A stretch of 64,000 nucleotides of DNA from Nipponacmea schrenckii (lineage: Eukaryota; Mollusca; Gastropoda; Lottiidae): the NCBI GenBank assembly GCA_030562195.1, contig JAUJPP010000012.1:5456001-5520000 (forward strand). Reading direction: 5' to 3'. The notes below the pieces were generated by a model. The model was not told the origin of the DNA and ran no database searches. It worked only from the letters and a program-made list of their open reading frames with translations. A program made the translations under genes and the position numbers. This document shows positions 1 through 12,579 of this stretch, in pieces (the stretch's first letter is position 1; each line of letters opens with the position of its first letter).

Positions 1-714
1 TTATCCAAAATAAAATCATGTAAACTAGTTTGTATTATGTAACTGATGGTTATATTCCACGATTTAAAGTAAAGATGATATAAAAAATAATGATAATGAA
101 ACGAATGAGAATATCTGTGAACAGAAACATATTGATGAGTGATTTCTTAGCTCAAAACATGGATAAAATATATTTATTAAATCTTTCAAGCGCCTATATT
201 ATTAAAATGAACGAAATTGTTCCTACCATCAAACAGAAAAAAGAGGGTGGAGCGAGAGCTCAGGTTAGGATAGGGGTCAATTGTTTGAAAACCGCCCTAA
301 GAATATTTGAAGACTTTATTATTGAAATAAGTTTATTATAAAAACCCAACCATGCGATTTACCATGTACATGTAGTCTTTTCAATGCTAGTATAAAAAGA
401 CGTTAACTGCATTTCAAATAATCTGTTTAAATTTATCTTATTTTCAAATGTCTGCATGGTATATGAAGTAAAACATTGCTAAATCTCGAAGAGGTTATAA
501 AGGAGAAAAGAACTTTGATATCAAATATCTGTTGCAAATTAACCTTGATTAAATTGCTCTTCTCCCGAAAATTTTATTCATAATTAAATATTTAATATTA
601 TTTAAAACAGTTTGGAAAAAGGAACATTTTATAGAAAAGATAACACAGAAAAATTGAAAAGACTTCATGAAATTTAGAGGTTAAACTAAGACTGATAGTA
701 GGGGTAAACATAAT

Positions 715-1110
715 ATAAGGGTATTAGAAGGTGTGCATTGGGTACGCCATTTTGAGGTTAGGTTACAGACAGCAAAATGATTGTACAAGGTTCATGTCAG
801 TTTATTGGAATGCAATTTTTAGGTTAAAACAACACTGATAGAACAAGAAGCACAGGCTGTTCGGGAATAAGACTGGACAATTTCGTATCAGGTTATTGAA
901 ATGCAGTTTCGATGTTAAAGGAACATTTTACATTGGAGGTTAGAAAGATTTCTATAAATGTTAGAAGAGTGCACACCATCAGATTTCGCATACGTGATTG
1001 GAAAGATTCATTAATTCGTTATTGAAGTGTCATTTCGAGGTTAAAGGAACGTCAATAAGATATACTGATTTGGGTATTGGAAAGAGTTCATGTCGGGTTA
1101 TTGTAATGAC
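715..1110. repeat. Degenerate tandem repeat, about 110-130 bp unit
   Basis: Phrases such as 'GTTCATGTCAGTTTATTGGAATG' shortened as GTTCATGTC...TTATTG and 'CGAGGTTAAAGGAAC' recur three to four times, near 790-830, 890-925, 1010-1050 and 1085-1110, in the same order. This suggests an old, strongly diverged tandem array. The unit boundaries are not clear by eye. Confidence 0.35.
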
Positions 1111-3784
1111 ATTATAGCTTTGTGAGATATTTGACTATTGTTATTCTAACCCAGTTTCTGACTATTATATTTTATCAATGGTATAACAAACAGGTATAAT
1201 AACTTATTCTATGTAGGCCTACTATAAACCTTGAATATCTGATCATTGATCAATATTTTTTAATTCAAACTTTTTATTTCATATATGCAATATAAGAAGT
1301 TCTTCGAATATATTTTTCAAATTCTTCCTTTTCCCTAAATATTTACAATTTACTGAGATGTTTGAAAGTGGGATTGGAAAGCGGACCACTATAGGTTATT
1401 TAAAGATGGCCTAATTCATTAATATATCGTTTGTGTAAGAATAATGTAGAAACTACACCTTTCTTTCTTGCGCATTATAATACAAATTTTATAAAATGGT
1501 CTATTTTCTAAATGATGATTTTCAATGTCTACACACACAAAGTTCCCTTCCATCTAAGTTTCTTCTATCTCTCATAAGGGAGCCGAGCTGGCTCAGGCTC
1601 GCTAATCTGTTAAAGGTCGTTACTGTCAATGATTCATGTCGGAAGGGCTTTTTTCTCTCATCTCACACTGCATGGCTTTGCCCCTCTTCAGTATAACCCA
1701 TTGGTATCAGGGGGGGGGGGGGTCATCCATTTCATTTCATTTCTATCATTCTTAAAAGTCTACCTTACTTACCTTTGGTGGAGTGTCCATTTTAAGATGA
1801 AACTAACTTCTCTATTGCACTAGTTAAAATTACACTCTGTTAAGATCTTAATATCACTATTAACATAATATGTCCCAGTTGTATACTTAAACGCTAAGAG
1901 TTTCACATACTTTAATATTCATTTCGGGAAATCCAAATATAACTCACTTCTATTGACACTAAGCTACGAGCATAAGAAGACTTCCTTACATGAACAGCGT
2001 GTATTAGATCACCAAGTATTCAACAACTATTGCACTATAATATACAAACATTCGTAACGTTGATAACCCGTCAAAAAGTGAAAAATAATACGATCAAATT
2101 TTAGTCGTATGTATCACTGTGGCTTACTGCAGAGCATGTAATACAGGTATATTCAGCCACAGCCCTGTTTTGCTTGACTTCATTTCACGTTCCCTAAAGT
2201 ATATATAGTTAACATCGTGTTATCTTTTTCTCTACACGAAAACACATCACTAAGAGTTATCCCGGGGCTCGATAAGGGTCGATTATATACACGTATTTTA
2301 ATTTCTCATTTAAATGTGCTCTTCACGCTCTGTCAATTTATTTTAAGTTTATATGATCAAACTATTTAAGCCTCAAACATCCATTAAATTGGAATTCTTG
2401 TATTGAATGTAAATTTGATTATATGAATTTACTGTGGTATAATTATTACCTGGTATTATGTTTATGTTTAAATGTATATGACATTTATTTCTATCACTAA
2501 TATGGATAAAACAAAAGTTCACATGCTTTAAGATAGTAGCCATCTTTGCTGGGATATAAAAAAATGACAACCTGCAGCTACAGTAATATTTGATTTTGGG
2601 TCTCTAGTGAAGAAGCAGGACCAATGTAATGTACATCTCAGAACAGTCAATTGTTCTCTCAAAACTAATGTATAAGATAGTTGTCGAAAGATAAAAATGT
2701 GATGGAGTTAATATTATTGACGATGTTTTGCTTACTGGAATGTCAAGCAAGATGAAAGTAATTTAAATTGACAATATAAATGCATATTTTTTTAAATTTC
2801 AAGATATAAACATAATTTACATAATTTGTCGTCGATAAGCTATATAATTGAAGCTAGGAAACGTTATCAAATAATACCGATCAAATATAAAAATGCTATC
2901 TCTGCCCATCGTTACCCGTGGGCAAATATAAAGTTATGGTCAGTGATCTATTTGAATCGGATAAAATCTCAATTATTTTGGACATGGAGATTATCAATTA
3001 TTGGTTGTTGTTTGCGGTTGACATACCATGTCAATCATGTGAACGAAATAATGATGTATTCGATTTTTATTAATTTTAAGGTATTTTGTTAAAACTTTTG
3101 AGTTAAGTTGATGACTACATTTCGTCATTCTAATGTTATTATATGCAGAGAAATGAAATAAAGCTCGAATTCTAAACCACAAAATAAATAAATACATAAA
3201 AATAAAAAATAAAGTATATATTTAAAAAAAAATAAAGAACAGGTATTCATTTTTGAGGTTCTCTGAAATTTTAATTTTATTTATGATCGAAAACAGTTTC
3301 TAGTTTCGCAACCTACTTTATTAATGTGTCCGACTTCAGCAAATCGCTCAAAAAAACTTGGTCTACCATCATACTTTACTGTATTTCAAAAAGTGTTATA
3401 GTAAGACCTTTTCGTGATAAGGCACAGTTTGTGGCCTGTGGTCAATCGAAACTATGAAATATTCAGAAGGAAATATCAAACCTGTTTTAATTACAAGTTT
3501 TTGTAAACATATTACGAACCGAAGTCACATAGTTACACAGTTGTAGCTCGAATACTTTGTTGGACAACGATTCTATCACGTTTCCAACATTCGTTCATTG
3601 CGGTTTCTGAATATATGAAGGGAGGTAATTCCAGGTATTCCTTTAAACAAAGCGAATCAGACCAAAGATCTTTTTTTACGCTAAAACTGTTAAAAAACGT
3701 GCCAAATTCGAACTTGACCGCCGTCTTATCAATGCTCTCACCAGTTTTCATTTAAATCCATTGAAAATTATAGCTTTTATTAAG

Positions 3785-4005
3785 TCTACAACTAATATAC
3801 AGGCAGGGGTAATAACTCAAAAACCGTTCATCGGAAAATCGTCAAAATCGACCATGACCGTCGTCTTATCAGTTCCAATACTCAAACCAAGTTTCATTAA
3901 AATCCATATAAAATTGTAGCTTCTATAGTGTCTACAACAAATGTAGACGGACCGACAGGCCGACGGACAGACGGACCGACAGACCGACGGACAGAGGTGA
4001 CGACA
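3785..4005. repeat. Interspersed repeat ending in GACGGAC-rich tail
   Basis: The segment reads 'aataactcaaaaaccgttcatcgg', then a 'caagtttcattaaaatcca' phrase, then a run of GACGGACCGACAG units and 'gaggtgacgacaa'. The same order of phrases occurs at 10370-10515, 12765-12910 and 28790-29660, so this is a genomic repeat family and not coding sequence. Confidence 0.6.
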
Positions 4006-4323
4006 AAAAGGTTGATTTAACTGCTCTTTGGTAGTTTATATATATATAAGAATTTACAATAAGATAAACCTTTAGATTTATTGCACACTATACAAATGCA
4101 ACCAAATAAATTATGTCCTTATTTTAGTACACGTGAAAGCGGAACACACCAGAAGTAAAGAAAAGTGCTAAAAGACTGTAATGCCGTTTCCGATGACATT
4201 GTTTTGAACAACTTTCCATCTTATTCCAAAACTTCGGTTAGAAAATTCATCCAGTTTACCCAAAGAGGTGCCTTTATAATTTTAACGTAAACTTCTCTTC
4301 CTCGACAAATATACAACAGCAAA

Positions 4324-5307
4324 CTAAGTGGTGTATTCGTCCTCACTGCTGGATTCACTTACTTCCACCACCTTCGAAATTTGCGTCTCTTTTAAGGCAT
4401 TTTGTATATATTTACCATATTGATATAGGGCTATTCCTACGCAACACATTACTAAACCTACAAAATTACAAACTGTTGCGTGTCTAGATCCAACGCCATA
4501 TAGTATTAACACTACTGTTATTCTTTTAACAGTATTTAATACTGAGGCAGTAACCACTGTTAACCGTTTTAATAAAACCAATGTATTTATATATGAACTT
4601 GAAACACCGAAAACCGAAGCACAAACCGCCAAGCAAAACAATAAACTTGAAAAACGAGGAATATAATCGTTTAACTCTAAATAAAATAAAAGACATATGG
4701 CACATAATATACACAATATCCACATTGCTATCTTTTTCCAACTTCGAAGTTTCACCTCCACTTTTTCTTGAAATTCCATAGAAATTACGATGTTCCTAGA
4801 AGACAGCAATATGTTTGACAGAAAGGCTATTAAAGATCCAACATTTGGACGAAATACATCGGCTGAAACATTTGTGAAGATAAGAGCTCCAATTACCATG
4901 ATCGGTAGACTTAAAATAATTATCCAATTCAGTGGAGTTTTTTGAAAAATACGTTGTCCAATTGCTGCAGTAATACAATCCAAAAGTCTGATGGTCATTG
5001 CTGAAGATGGATCAAGAAAAATAAAACTTGCGTAATAAAGAAATGTTGTACCAATATGACTGATAATTTTAACAACTGTTCTCAATATTTTCACTTTCTG
5101 GCCATTCCAGAACACTGGTATTGCATCGAATATAATCAAACAAGAAGTACATTGCAGTACTGTTAATAATATCGGAGCAATCACCACGGAGCTATTAAGA
5201 AGATGCCAATCCGATATACACCATCCAGTCAGGTAACTGTTGAAAAATGAAACACCAAGTCCAATGAAATATGCTAAGAATAGTATTACTTTATCATAGG
5301 ACTCCAT
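4324..5307 (-). CDS. Multi-pass transporter, triose-phosphate/SLC35 (DMT) type
   Basis: Predicted integral membrane protein of 327 residues, probably carrying a nucleotide sugar or other phosphorylated solute across an endomembrane. Hydrophobic segments are spread over the whole length, roughly ten, as in the drug/metabolite transporter superfamily. The stretch SVLNTVKRITVVLILYG at about residues 258-274 matches the conserved 'ANTVKR' helix of the triose-phosphate transporter family. The C-terminus is cytosolic in style: acidic and serine-rich (SESSSEDE). The length fits the family (about 300-400). The coding exon is uninterrupted. On the coding strand 'TTTGTAG' lies directly before the ATG, so an upstream exon, untranslated or coding, is likely. 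Family knowledge supports the transporter call; the substrate is unknown, and a GDP-sugar or UDP-sugar transporter branch is equally possible. Confidence 0.7.
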   Translation of the reverse strand: MESYDKVILFLAYFIGLGVSFFNSYLTGWCISDWHLLNSSVVIAPILLTVLQCTSCLIIFDAIPVFWNGQKVKILRTVVKIISHIGTTFLYYASFIFLDPSSAMTIRLLDCITAAIGQRIFQKTPLNWIIILSLPIMVIGALIFTNVSADVFRPNVGSLIAFLSNILLSSRNIVISMEFQEKVEVKLRSWKKIAMWILCILCAICLLFYLELNDYIPRFSSLLFCLAVCASVFGVSSSYINTLVLLKRLTVVTASVLNTVKRITVVLILYGVGSRHATVCNFVGLVMCCVGIALYQYGKYIQNALKETQISKVVEVSESSSEDEYTT

Positions 5308-5870
5308 CTACAAATATAATAAAATATCAAATATAAGTAACATATGATTTTACATGTAGCTAGTTAAAATTACATTGAGATTCAACCTGGGAAGAACATA
5401 AACTCGAAATATAATATTTGTCTTAACAGTATTGAACAACGATAACTTTTCAACACCAGTCAGTTATCAATGGTAAAAAGAAACATGATATTGTTTACAG
5501 TTCAGTCTTAATTCCAACAGGGATCACACCTACTCCTTTATACTTAACTTTATATTATTTATATTATATTAAACATTAGGTTTATATATTATAAGAAGTT
5601 TCATCAAAATAGGATAGGAGTTGTAGCGTTAATATCTGAAACTGATCATGTATAATTTTAAAAGGCGTAAACGTCATTCATGCATCTGGGACGCAAGTTT
5701 ATCATAAATAACAATAGTAAACATGCATCATTAACGTTTAAATGGATCTTATCATTTAATCTTAATGAAAGACAAACAAATAAAACACTATTCAACAAAA
5801 AATAGGTGTCCTAAATAACAAACAATTTCACAAGTTGGTCGATACGGAAGCCATCATAGAGATCTCTTAC

Positions 5871-6207
5871 CTCCTGCTGGAGTCGACCTTCCATAAGATA
5901 ATTTCTTTGTTTTAGATGGTCATCTATTGCATGTAGTTGTTTCGCCGCAGTCGTCAAGCCGTGTTGATATTGTTTATTCATACATCCTATAGATGGAAAT
6001 AGCGATGTTTGATTGACATGCAAGTGGAACTTCAGAAAATATAGTTGAGCTAAACGACGAGGCCAGAAATGACACTATATTTGATAATAATATCAACAAC
6101 CACATTTCGAGCAGTTTCCCTTTTGGAAAAACCCCAAATTCCCCCCGATTCAGTTGCATTGGCACAGACGTAGACTGTTCGGGCAACGCTTTGACACACT
6201 TCAACAA
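5871..6207 (-). CDS. Possible upstream exon(s) of the transporter gene
   Basis: On the minus strand an open stretch ends 'CTCCAGCAGGAG' followed by a consensus donor GTAAGAG at 5870-5864. It is open in phase 0 and would join in frame to the ATGGAG exon at 5307, whose upstream dinucleotide is AG. The last 50 codons before the donor (MNKQYQHGLT... region) look like an amphipathic helix. An overlapping frame further upstream (6207-5974) contains one hydrophobic segment (MWLLILLSNIVSFLASSF). I recognise neither. The splice signal is seen; that it belongs to the transporter is inference, and the stretch could be chance. Confidence 0.22.
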
Positions 6208-6289
6208 CTCATTTGTAAAAGATATGCGCCCACATGCATTGGTTTTGAATAAATACGGGACATACAGTAAACAATCACCGGAATGAAAT

Positions 6290-8190
6290 ATTCAACATTC
6301 CCTCTTATACTTTTTTCTGTAAGTTTCATTAAAATATGTCAAGAATTGTAACTTAATAAGCAACTCATTAAATATTTTCGGTATTTTTTGTGATTTGCAA
6401 TAGGGTTCACCCTTGGGTTATAACAAACATTTTCAACAAGTTTTATAAAATTCTGTAAAGAATTGTGCCTTATGGTGTCTTTATAAGCCAAGAATAGAAA
6501 TCGTTTTAAAGAACAAGGGCAATAATTCATATCAAATACTTTTTAATATTTCTTATTTTCAATAAGGTTCATCCTAGGGTGATAATTAAGAATTGAAGAA
6601 AGTTTTGTCAAAATCTGTCAAAAATTGTGCCTTCCAGAAGGTTTACTAGCTAAAATTTTGATGCATTTTCAAATACATTGGTAATAACCGATACTAAATA
6701 TTTTTCTATTTTTCTGATTTTCAATAAGTTTCATCCTTAGATGATTTCAAATACTCATGCCAAGATTCATCAAAAAACTTAACGAATTGTGTCTTGTAGA
6801 GTTTTTACGAGACAAAAATCAAACACAAGGGCCACAATTCATATTAAATATATTTCGATAAGGGAAATTATTCATAAAAAATATATTTTGATACTTCTAA
6901 TTTTCAAAAGGGCTCATCCTGGAGTTATAACTCACTAGAACACTAAGTTTCATCAAAAAACAGTCAAGAATTGTGCCATGTAGAGTGTTTACGAGCCAAA
7001 AATCAAACGTGTTTTAAACAATAAGTGCAATTATTCATAATAAATATATTTTGAAATTCATAATTTTAAAAGAGGGCCCCTCACCAGTGGGAAATATTTA
7101 ACAATTTCAAACGAGTTTTGTCGAAAACGATTTAAATTAATTTGTTTAAACCGAAAAATTGAACGCTTTTTCAAAATAAGTGCAAAAAAATTTTGGCACA
7201 ATTTTTTCGATTTAAAATTATTTTTTAAAGGGTTTAAATTTGACTATTTAAACAAATACTAGGCCAAATTTTTTCGTAAACCAAAATCAAAATCGTTCTT
7301 TTTATTTGATAAGCTAAAAATTATTCCGTTTTCGAAATAAATTTTTTAATCATACAAAATTTATTTTTCGTTTTCGAATCATTTTTAAACGAATTCATCC
7401 CTTTGTTAAACACACTGGTGAATTTAACTTTCATCGAATTCGTCAAACTCGGTTATTAAAGTGTTTGCAAAAAAAGCTAATTTTCAAAATAAGGGCAAAA
7501 AACTCATACAAGATTTTTTCCGATTTATCTGATTTTCAATGGGGTTTCATCCTTGTGTGATAAAACAAATATAGCCCAAGTTTTCATTAAATCCGTCAAG
7601 AATTGTTCTTTGGGTGTTTGCGAGAAAAATTGCGGTTCAAAAACGGAAAAACGGATACAAAAGGGATTCGCCCGGGACACATGGGTGACGAGAATATACG
7701 CCCCCCCCCCTCCATTTCACACGGGCGTATAAAGGACAAACAAAGGCCTTTTTTTTGGACTAATGGTATAACGTCCTTTACTCCAAAAAGCCCCTACTTA
7801 CATGATTTTTTCATCAAAGATTCACAGTTAGACGGACCCTTTCCAACTATCGAGCAAAATCCAAATTCACTTAATCACCACCAAGAAGTTAAATACATAA
7901 CATTAACACTTGATACTTCAAAGTCCAATGTTTTAAATTGGAACCCAAATCAGCCCAGAAATCTGCCTCCCACTATTTAATCTATTCAATCTAAACTTTT
8001 CTTTCAAACAAGAAGTGCAATAATTGGCACTAGATATTTTTCGATTTATCTGATAGGGATCATTCTTGGGTAAAAACAAATACTCAAGCCAAGATTCAAC
8101 AAATCCATCAATAATTGTTCTTTCTAGAGTGTTTACAAGCTAAAATTGAGCGCGTTTTCAAGAACAAGAATAATAACTCATACTAAACAT
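6290..8190. repeat. Diverged tandem array, about 170-200 bp unit
   Basis: A block containing 'aagttttatcaaaatctgtcaagaattgtgcct', a 'gtttacgagccaaaa' phrase, 'aagggcaataattcatac', 'tttttctgattttcaataggg' and 'ttcatccttgggtgata' recurs about nine times, near 6310, 6430, 6600, 6765, 6940, 7110, 7560 and 8090. The middle (7080-7600) is the most diverged. No coding sense is kept across units. A G/C-rich piece at 7640-7740 has 'atacgccc' and 'gggcgtat' in inverted order, a motif shared with the repeat at 28.7-29.7 kb. Confidence 0.65.
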
Positions 8191-8800
8191 TAACCTTTAA
8201 TCTTGAAATCAGCAAATGTTACTGCAATTCTTAAAGATCCATCTAAGTGCACGAATTGTAGACCAGTGCCACCTTTACGTAGTGTAGTAAAGATATTCGA
8301 GAAATGCATCTACAAGCATGTTTTTAACTTCCTGTAGTAAAATTCAGTTATTACTAACGTACAAAGCGGTTTCTTGCATGGACACTCGACAGTCTTATCT
8401 ACTATCTACTACTTATCTAGATCTTTCTCACTTTTTCTGTCAATCACGCAGAGTTTTGCACGCTGGACTAGGGGCCATTTGGTTCCAGAACTATCTTAGA
8501 AACAGACAACAATGTGTTGTAGTAAATGGAGTCTTCTTTGAACCTAAGGCGGTCCCAGCTGGTGTTCCACAGAGTTCTGTCCTAGGATCATTATTATTTC
8601 TAATATACATTAACGACATTGTCATAAACATTAAATATAATATACGTTTATTTGCGGAAGACATCAGTCTATATCTTAAGATTGATGACCCAAAATGCAT
8701 CCGATTACGTTCTAAACCAAGATCTTGAAACCACCAACAACTGGGCTAAAGAGTGGCTGGTTAACCTGCTGAAAACAATGGAATGTCCAAAACCTCACTT
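8190..8800 (+). mobile_element. CR1/Jockey-like LINE fragment, reverse transcriptase part (decayed)
   Basis: In pieces of the plus strand one reads KSANVTAILKD, NCRPVPPLRSVVKIFEKCIYKHVF, then WFQNYLRNRQQCVVVNG, AVPAGVPQSSVLGSLLFLIYINDI and RLFAEDISLY. These are the ordered motifs of a CR1/Jockey-group reverse transcriptase. The catalytic FADD is FAED here, the 'PQGSVLG' glycine is serine, and a stop at about 8335 separates the two halves, so it is not active. It ends about 8790 after QDLETTNNWAKEWLVN and runs straight into a second LINE of another clade. Confidence 0.7.
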
Positions 8801-10360
8801 TAATTGGTAAAAATATTATAATTAAAACTTTCTGCATATCAAAAATAGCGCTATTGTTACAATCCATATTTGTTCCTGAAAATATAATTACAAAACTGTC
8901 AAGAATTTTCTTTAATTTTCTCTGGAATGGTCCAGATAAAATAAAACGTGACGTCATGTATCAACTATGTGAAAAAGGAGGAATAAAATTCATAAATTTA
9001 AAAGAATTTCATAAAAGTAAATCAATATTCTGAATCAAAAAGTTATTCCAGGAATCGAATCAGCCCTGGTTAACCACGCTCAATTTTAGTTTACATCCAT
9101 TTGATCCATTGCTTTTAACAATCTGTAATAATGATAAAACAAAAAAAGGAATACCTTCACCATTTTACAAACAAATTTTCGATAATTGGTATGACTTACT
9201 TAACGACAAAATAGACGAGACAATGGAAATTCAAGACCAAATTATATATTTGAATAAACACATAAACAAAGATCAAGACATGAATACTATGACAATGCTT
9301 ATGATGAAAAAACTTGTATTTATATCTGATTTTATTAAACCTTATAATATCAACACCCTAACTGAAGCTGAGAAGTTAAGATATTACGGATACCGAAGAA
9401 AATGTAAAAAAATAATAAACTTCAATGAAATCAGTCTGAATTCTAATGAGACAAGTGAGGTCATGCTAATGAACAATACTGATTATTCATCATGCAACGA
9501 CGTATACAAACAAACAATTACAACATACCTTTAAAAAAATATACTCCACGGAATTCACAACATGCAAATCACGGCAGATGTATAATAAAAGATTACAGAC
9601 AAACGATTTCTTAACACCTAATGCGTTTGTAAAATGGCAAGACGAATTAAATATTGAGTTGACAGAGAACGATATCACAGAAATATTTAAACGATTACAT
9701 TCTATTTGTATAGATGTGAAATTAAAAAACTTTCAATATAAATATGTGCATAAAATCATTTATACCAATATCAACCTGTTCAAATTTCATCTCACTGAAA
9801 CAACTTTATGTGATCTGTGTCATTCAGATCTTGAATCAGTTGAACACCTTTTTATATATTGTCCATTTGTTAATGAGATCTGGTCCCATGTTCGAAAAAT
9901 TATAAAATTCCATTTGGGAATAGATCAAAATCAATTTGAGAACAAAGACCAATATGAATTTAACCATATAATAATTTTATCCAAATTCTTTATCTTCAAA
10001 TGCAAATATTCCAATTAAAACAATTCATCTCATATACAGAATCAATTGCTAGTATTGAAATAAAACAAAATGAAAGCCTTATGAACAAGTGGAAATATAT
10101 TTACATATAACTAGCTATATTTATTACTTCGAAATATTAAATATTAATTATATTGTATTTTTTTGTTCAAATTTTACATGTTGTGTAATATATTGTATAT
10201 TTCAGGATTGAAAAAAATGTATTCTTTCAGTTCGATTAGCTTGGTGCGGATATTTGTAACATATGTAACATTAATTATGTAAATGTATGGTTATTGTGTA
10301 ATGTTTTGTACAGAATGTAAAATGTTTACAATATAATAAATAAAATTTAAAAAAAAAAAA
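8800..10360 (+). mobile_element. Tx1/L1-like LINE, 3' part with poly(A) tail
   Basis: The region after the reverse transcriptase of an L1/Tx1-type LINE is present. It begins IIIKTFCISKIALLLQSIF and FFNFLWNGPDKIKRDV...KGGIKFINL, continues through about 9109-9534 (141 codons) and 9578-10018 (146 codons), and includes the C-terminal cysteine/histidine motif LCDLCHSDLESVEHLFIYCPF at about 9808-9870. Stops near 9033 and 9532 break the frame. The 3' end has AATAAATAAAA and an A-run at 10341-10367. 5'-truncated, dead copy. The clade call rests on motif style, not on a tree. Confidence 0.68.
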
Positions 10361-12579
10361 AAAAAAACAAAAAAAAGATCTCATCATTATACACGATCAC
10401 AGCAAATTTCATTCAAATCCAACTAACACTGTAGTCTCTATCGGGTTCACAAGCAATTGTGGACGGACTGACGGACCGACGGATGGACGGACGGACAGGG
10501 GTGACGACAAATATACGCCCACATTATCGTATGAAAAGGGAAGTAACTCTAACATATGGTTTCCCCGCGTCCTTGACGTCAACTCTTAAAATGACCTTAA
10601 CATAGTCAGGCAATGTATGATACTTAAATTCACGGAAAACCGTGAAAAAGCATATGATTTTAAATGAATACTCCAATACTCACAAAATATTCAACGAAAA
10701 TAAATCATATTAATATTTGTTTGTATACACCGTAGAATGATTGCCATAGCGCGCTTGCGCACGGATGTTTTAGCGCTGAATTCTCGGACGCTTTGATTCT
10801 CTGAGTGGAATCGTCGCTTGCTCTTTTTTTTGTAGAATTCCGAATATAGTTTTATTGACACTTTTTGAAAATTCAAGTGTGGGATACATATTTATTTAAC
10901 CAATAGTCAATATTAAACATGAGCCGTAGGACTAGTGTATTCTTACACCTATTATCCCTTTAAGATTTGAAACATTTTCTTCTAAACTGTTCTTAGAAAC
11001 AAATCTATAGATCTTTTTCCCAATCAATTTAAAAAAATAACCAACTTCTTATATGGAGTCAAAAATAACCATACAAATATATCATTTCAACATGATGTAT
11101 TGTACATATTAAAATTTTGTAATAGGACGGGGATTATATAGGCGTTACCTTTTCATACCTGTTTTTTTTAATACGAGTTTCCTCGCTTTCTCGTAGACGA
11201 AAAGTCGGGAGTCGATATGCCCACAGTCGGCTCCCATACACAAGTAAGAAGCGCCACTTAACCCAGATTAATAGTTAGTGGAATTTAGTCTCCTTGCTGA
11301 TTCTAAATTCCCAAACTCTTAGTATTAGGTTAAAAAAGACTTAAAATTTAGACTATTTTTGCGTTAAAGGCTTTGGGAGTAACAACGAATGAATTTTATA
11401 AAAAAAACTTTATGTTTACAGTTATTTTAGTAAATCGTATGAACAATATTGTTGTCAAAAAATTGATAACATTCAATTATTGACACTCATGCCCATGAAT
11501 TCCAAAGCAATATATATACCACTTTATTTCCTCCAATTATGAAGATTTTACAGATAATACACATATAAAGTAATTAAATAAACAATGAATTAGTATTTAG
11601 TTATTGGCACTGTAAAGAACATCGATTTCGTTGGAAATACGCTTGTTTAAAGGAAAGCATTCGAATAATACAAGCGTCTGTTCTTGGAAAGTAGGTTAAA
11701 AACATCAGGAATAAAGCCACGCCTTTCAAAGATTAGTTCTTCTTATATTTGAGTATTCTGGTAATCACAAGTTGGCGAGGTAGACATGAAGGTTGAAGTT
11801 TCAGTAGCTGTCCAAGACATAATAAATTCTGGGTATCAATGTAAGCTTCAATGAAAAAACCATCCAAGAAGACCGAGGCAAATGTAAGATCGACTTCTAA
11901 TGTGTAGAATACGCTTGGATATAAATCTTTGAGATCTCTCTAGTGACATTGATTCTATTGCTTAAAGATTGGACCATAGTTGACACCCGTAGAGTGATAT
12001 TGGTAAGATGTATGTTTTAATAAGCTTACTTGTTATTAAAGGATTTAATTCTTTCGATATTTTTGAAAATGATCTGAAAGATCTACAGCAGGGTGCAGTT
12101 CTTCTTATGAATTAAAGAATGAGTTGAGTAAAAGACGTGTAAGGGTAAAACAATGTCAAATAGTGAAATATTATAGATTGTGTCACTGGAACATTTTAAA
12201 GACAAAAATGGAGAACTACGCTTTTGGCTGCTGCGAATGAGAACCTCCATTTTTACTGCTGTAAACCGGTTAATTAGATCTTGTAGGCCAGAGATACTGT
12301 ATGTAATGTCATCAGCATGGGTTGGACATGTGTAGTTCAGACCAAGTACTCTTGCTCCATTGTTTGAATCGGATAGTTGGTCTAGTAATCACGTGATTAT
12401 TTGTAAGAACAACTTGTCTACATTCTGAGAATTTCAGATTGATCAGATAATTAGCAACAAAGTTAGAAATTTTAAAAATTTTGGGAAATTTTTGTTCAAT
12501 TTATTTTGGAAAATTTTTAAAAGCACCCAATACATCTTGTTACAATAAACATATTAAAGAAAAATGGAGGTAAATCGAT
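10187..12579. repeat. Direct tandem duplication, copy 1 (about 2,393 bp)
   Basis: Starts 'aatatattgtatatttcagg' inside the LINE 3' untranslated region and ends 'gaggtaaatcgat'. It repeats immediately from 12580 with the same order and near identity. Contents: the LINE poly(A) end, the GACGGAC repeat (about 10370-10515), a repeat segment 10520-10975 that occurs in reverse orientation at 29.95-30.42 kb, then about 1.6 kb without a recognisable gene. No protein-coding frame is supported in it. Confidence 0.9.

Larger units (their letters stand above)
1..4323. other. Non-coding AT-rich region, no gene seen
   Basis: No open frame here resembles a protein. The stretch is AT-rich, with a 13-G run near 1711-1723 and weak internal repeats listed separately. 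A segment near 1580-1720 has a higher GC content than its surroundings and may be an old SINE-like copy, but I could not find polymerase III boxes or target duplications. The short frames present are no longer than expected by chance. Confidence 0.6.

Noticed and set aside
1580..1725. GC-richer segment as a SINE or tRNA gene
   Set aside because: No polymerase III boxes, target duplication or second copy seen in the window.
3533..3751. 72-codon minus-strand frame
   Set aside because: Lies in a repeat with phrases shared with 3785-3905 and 28.8-29.6 kb; not a gene.
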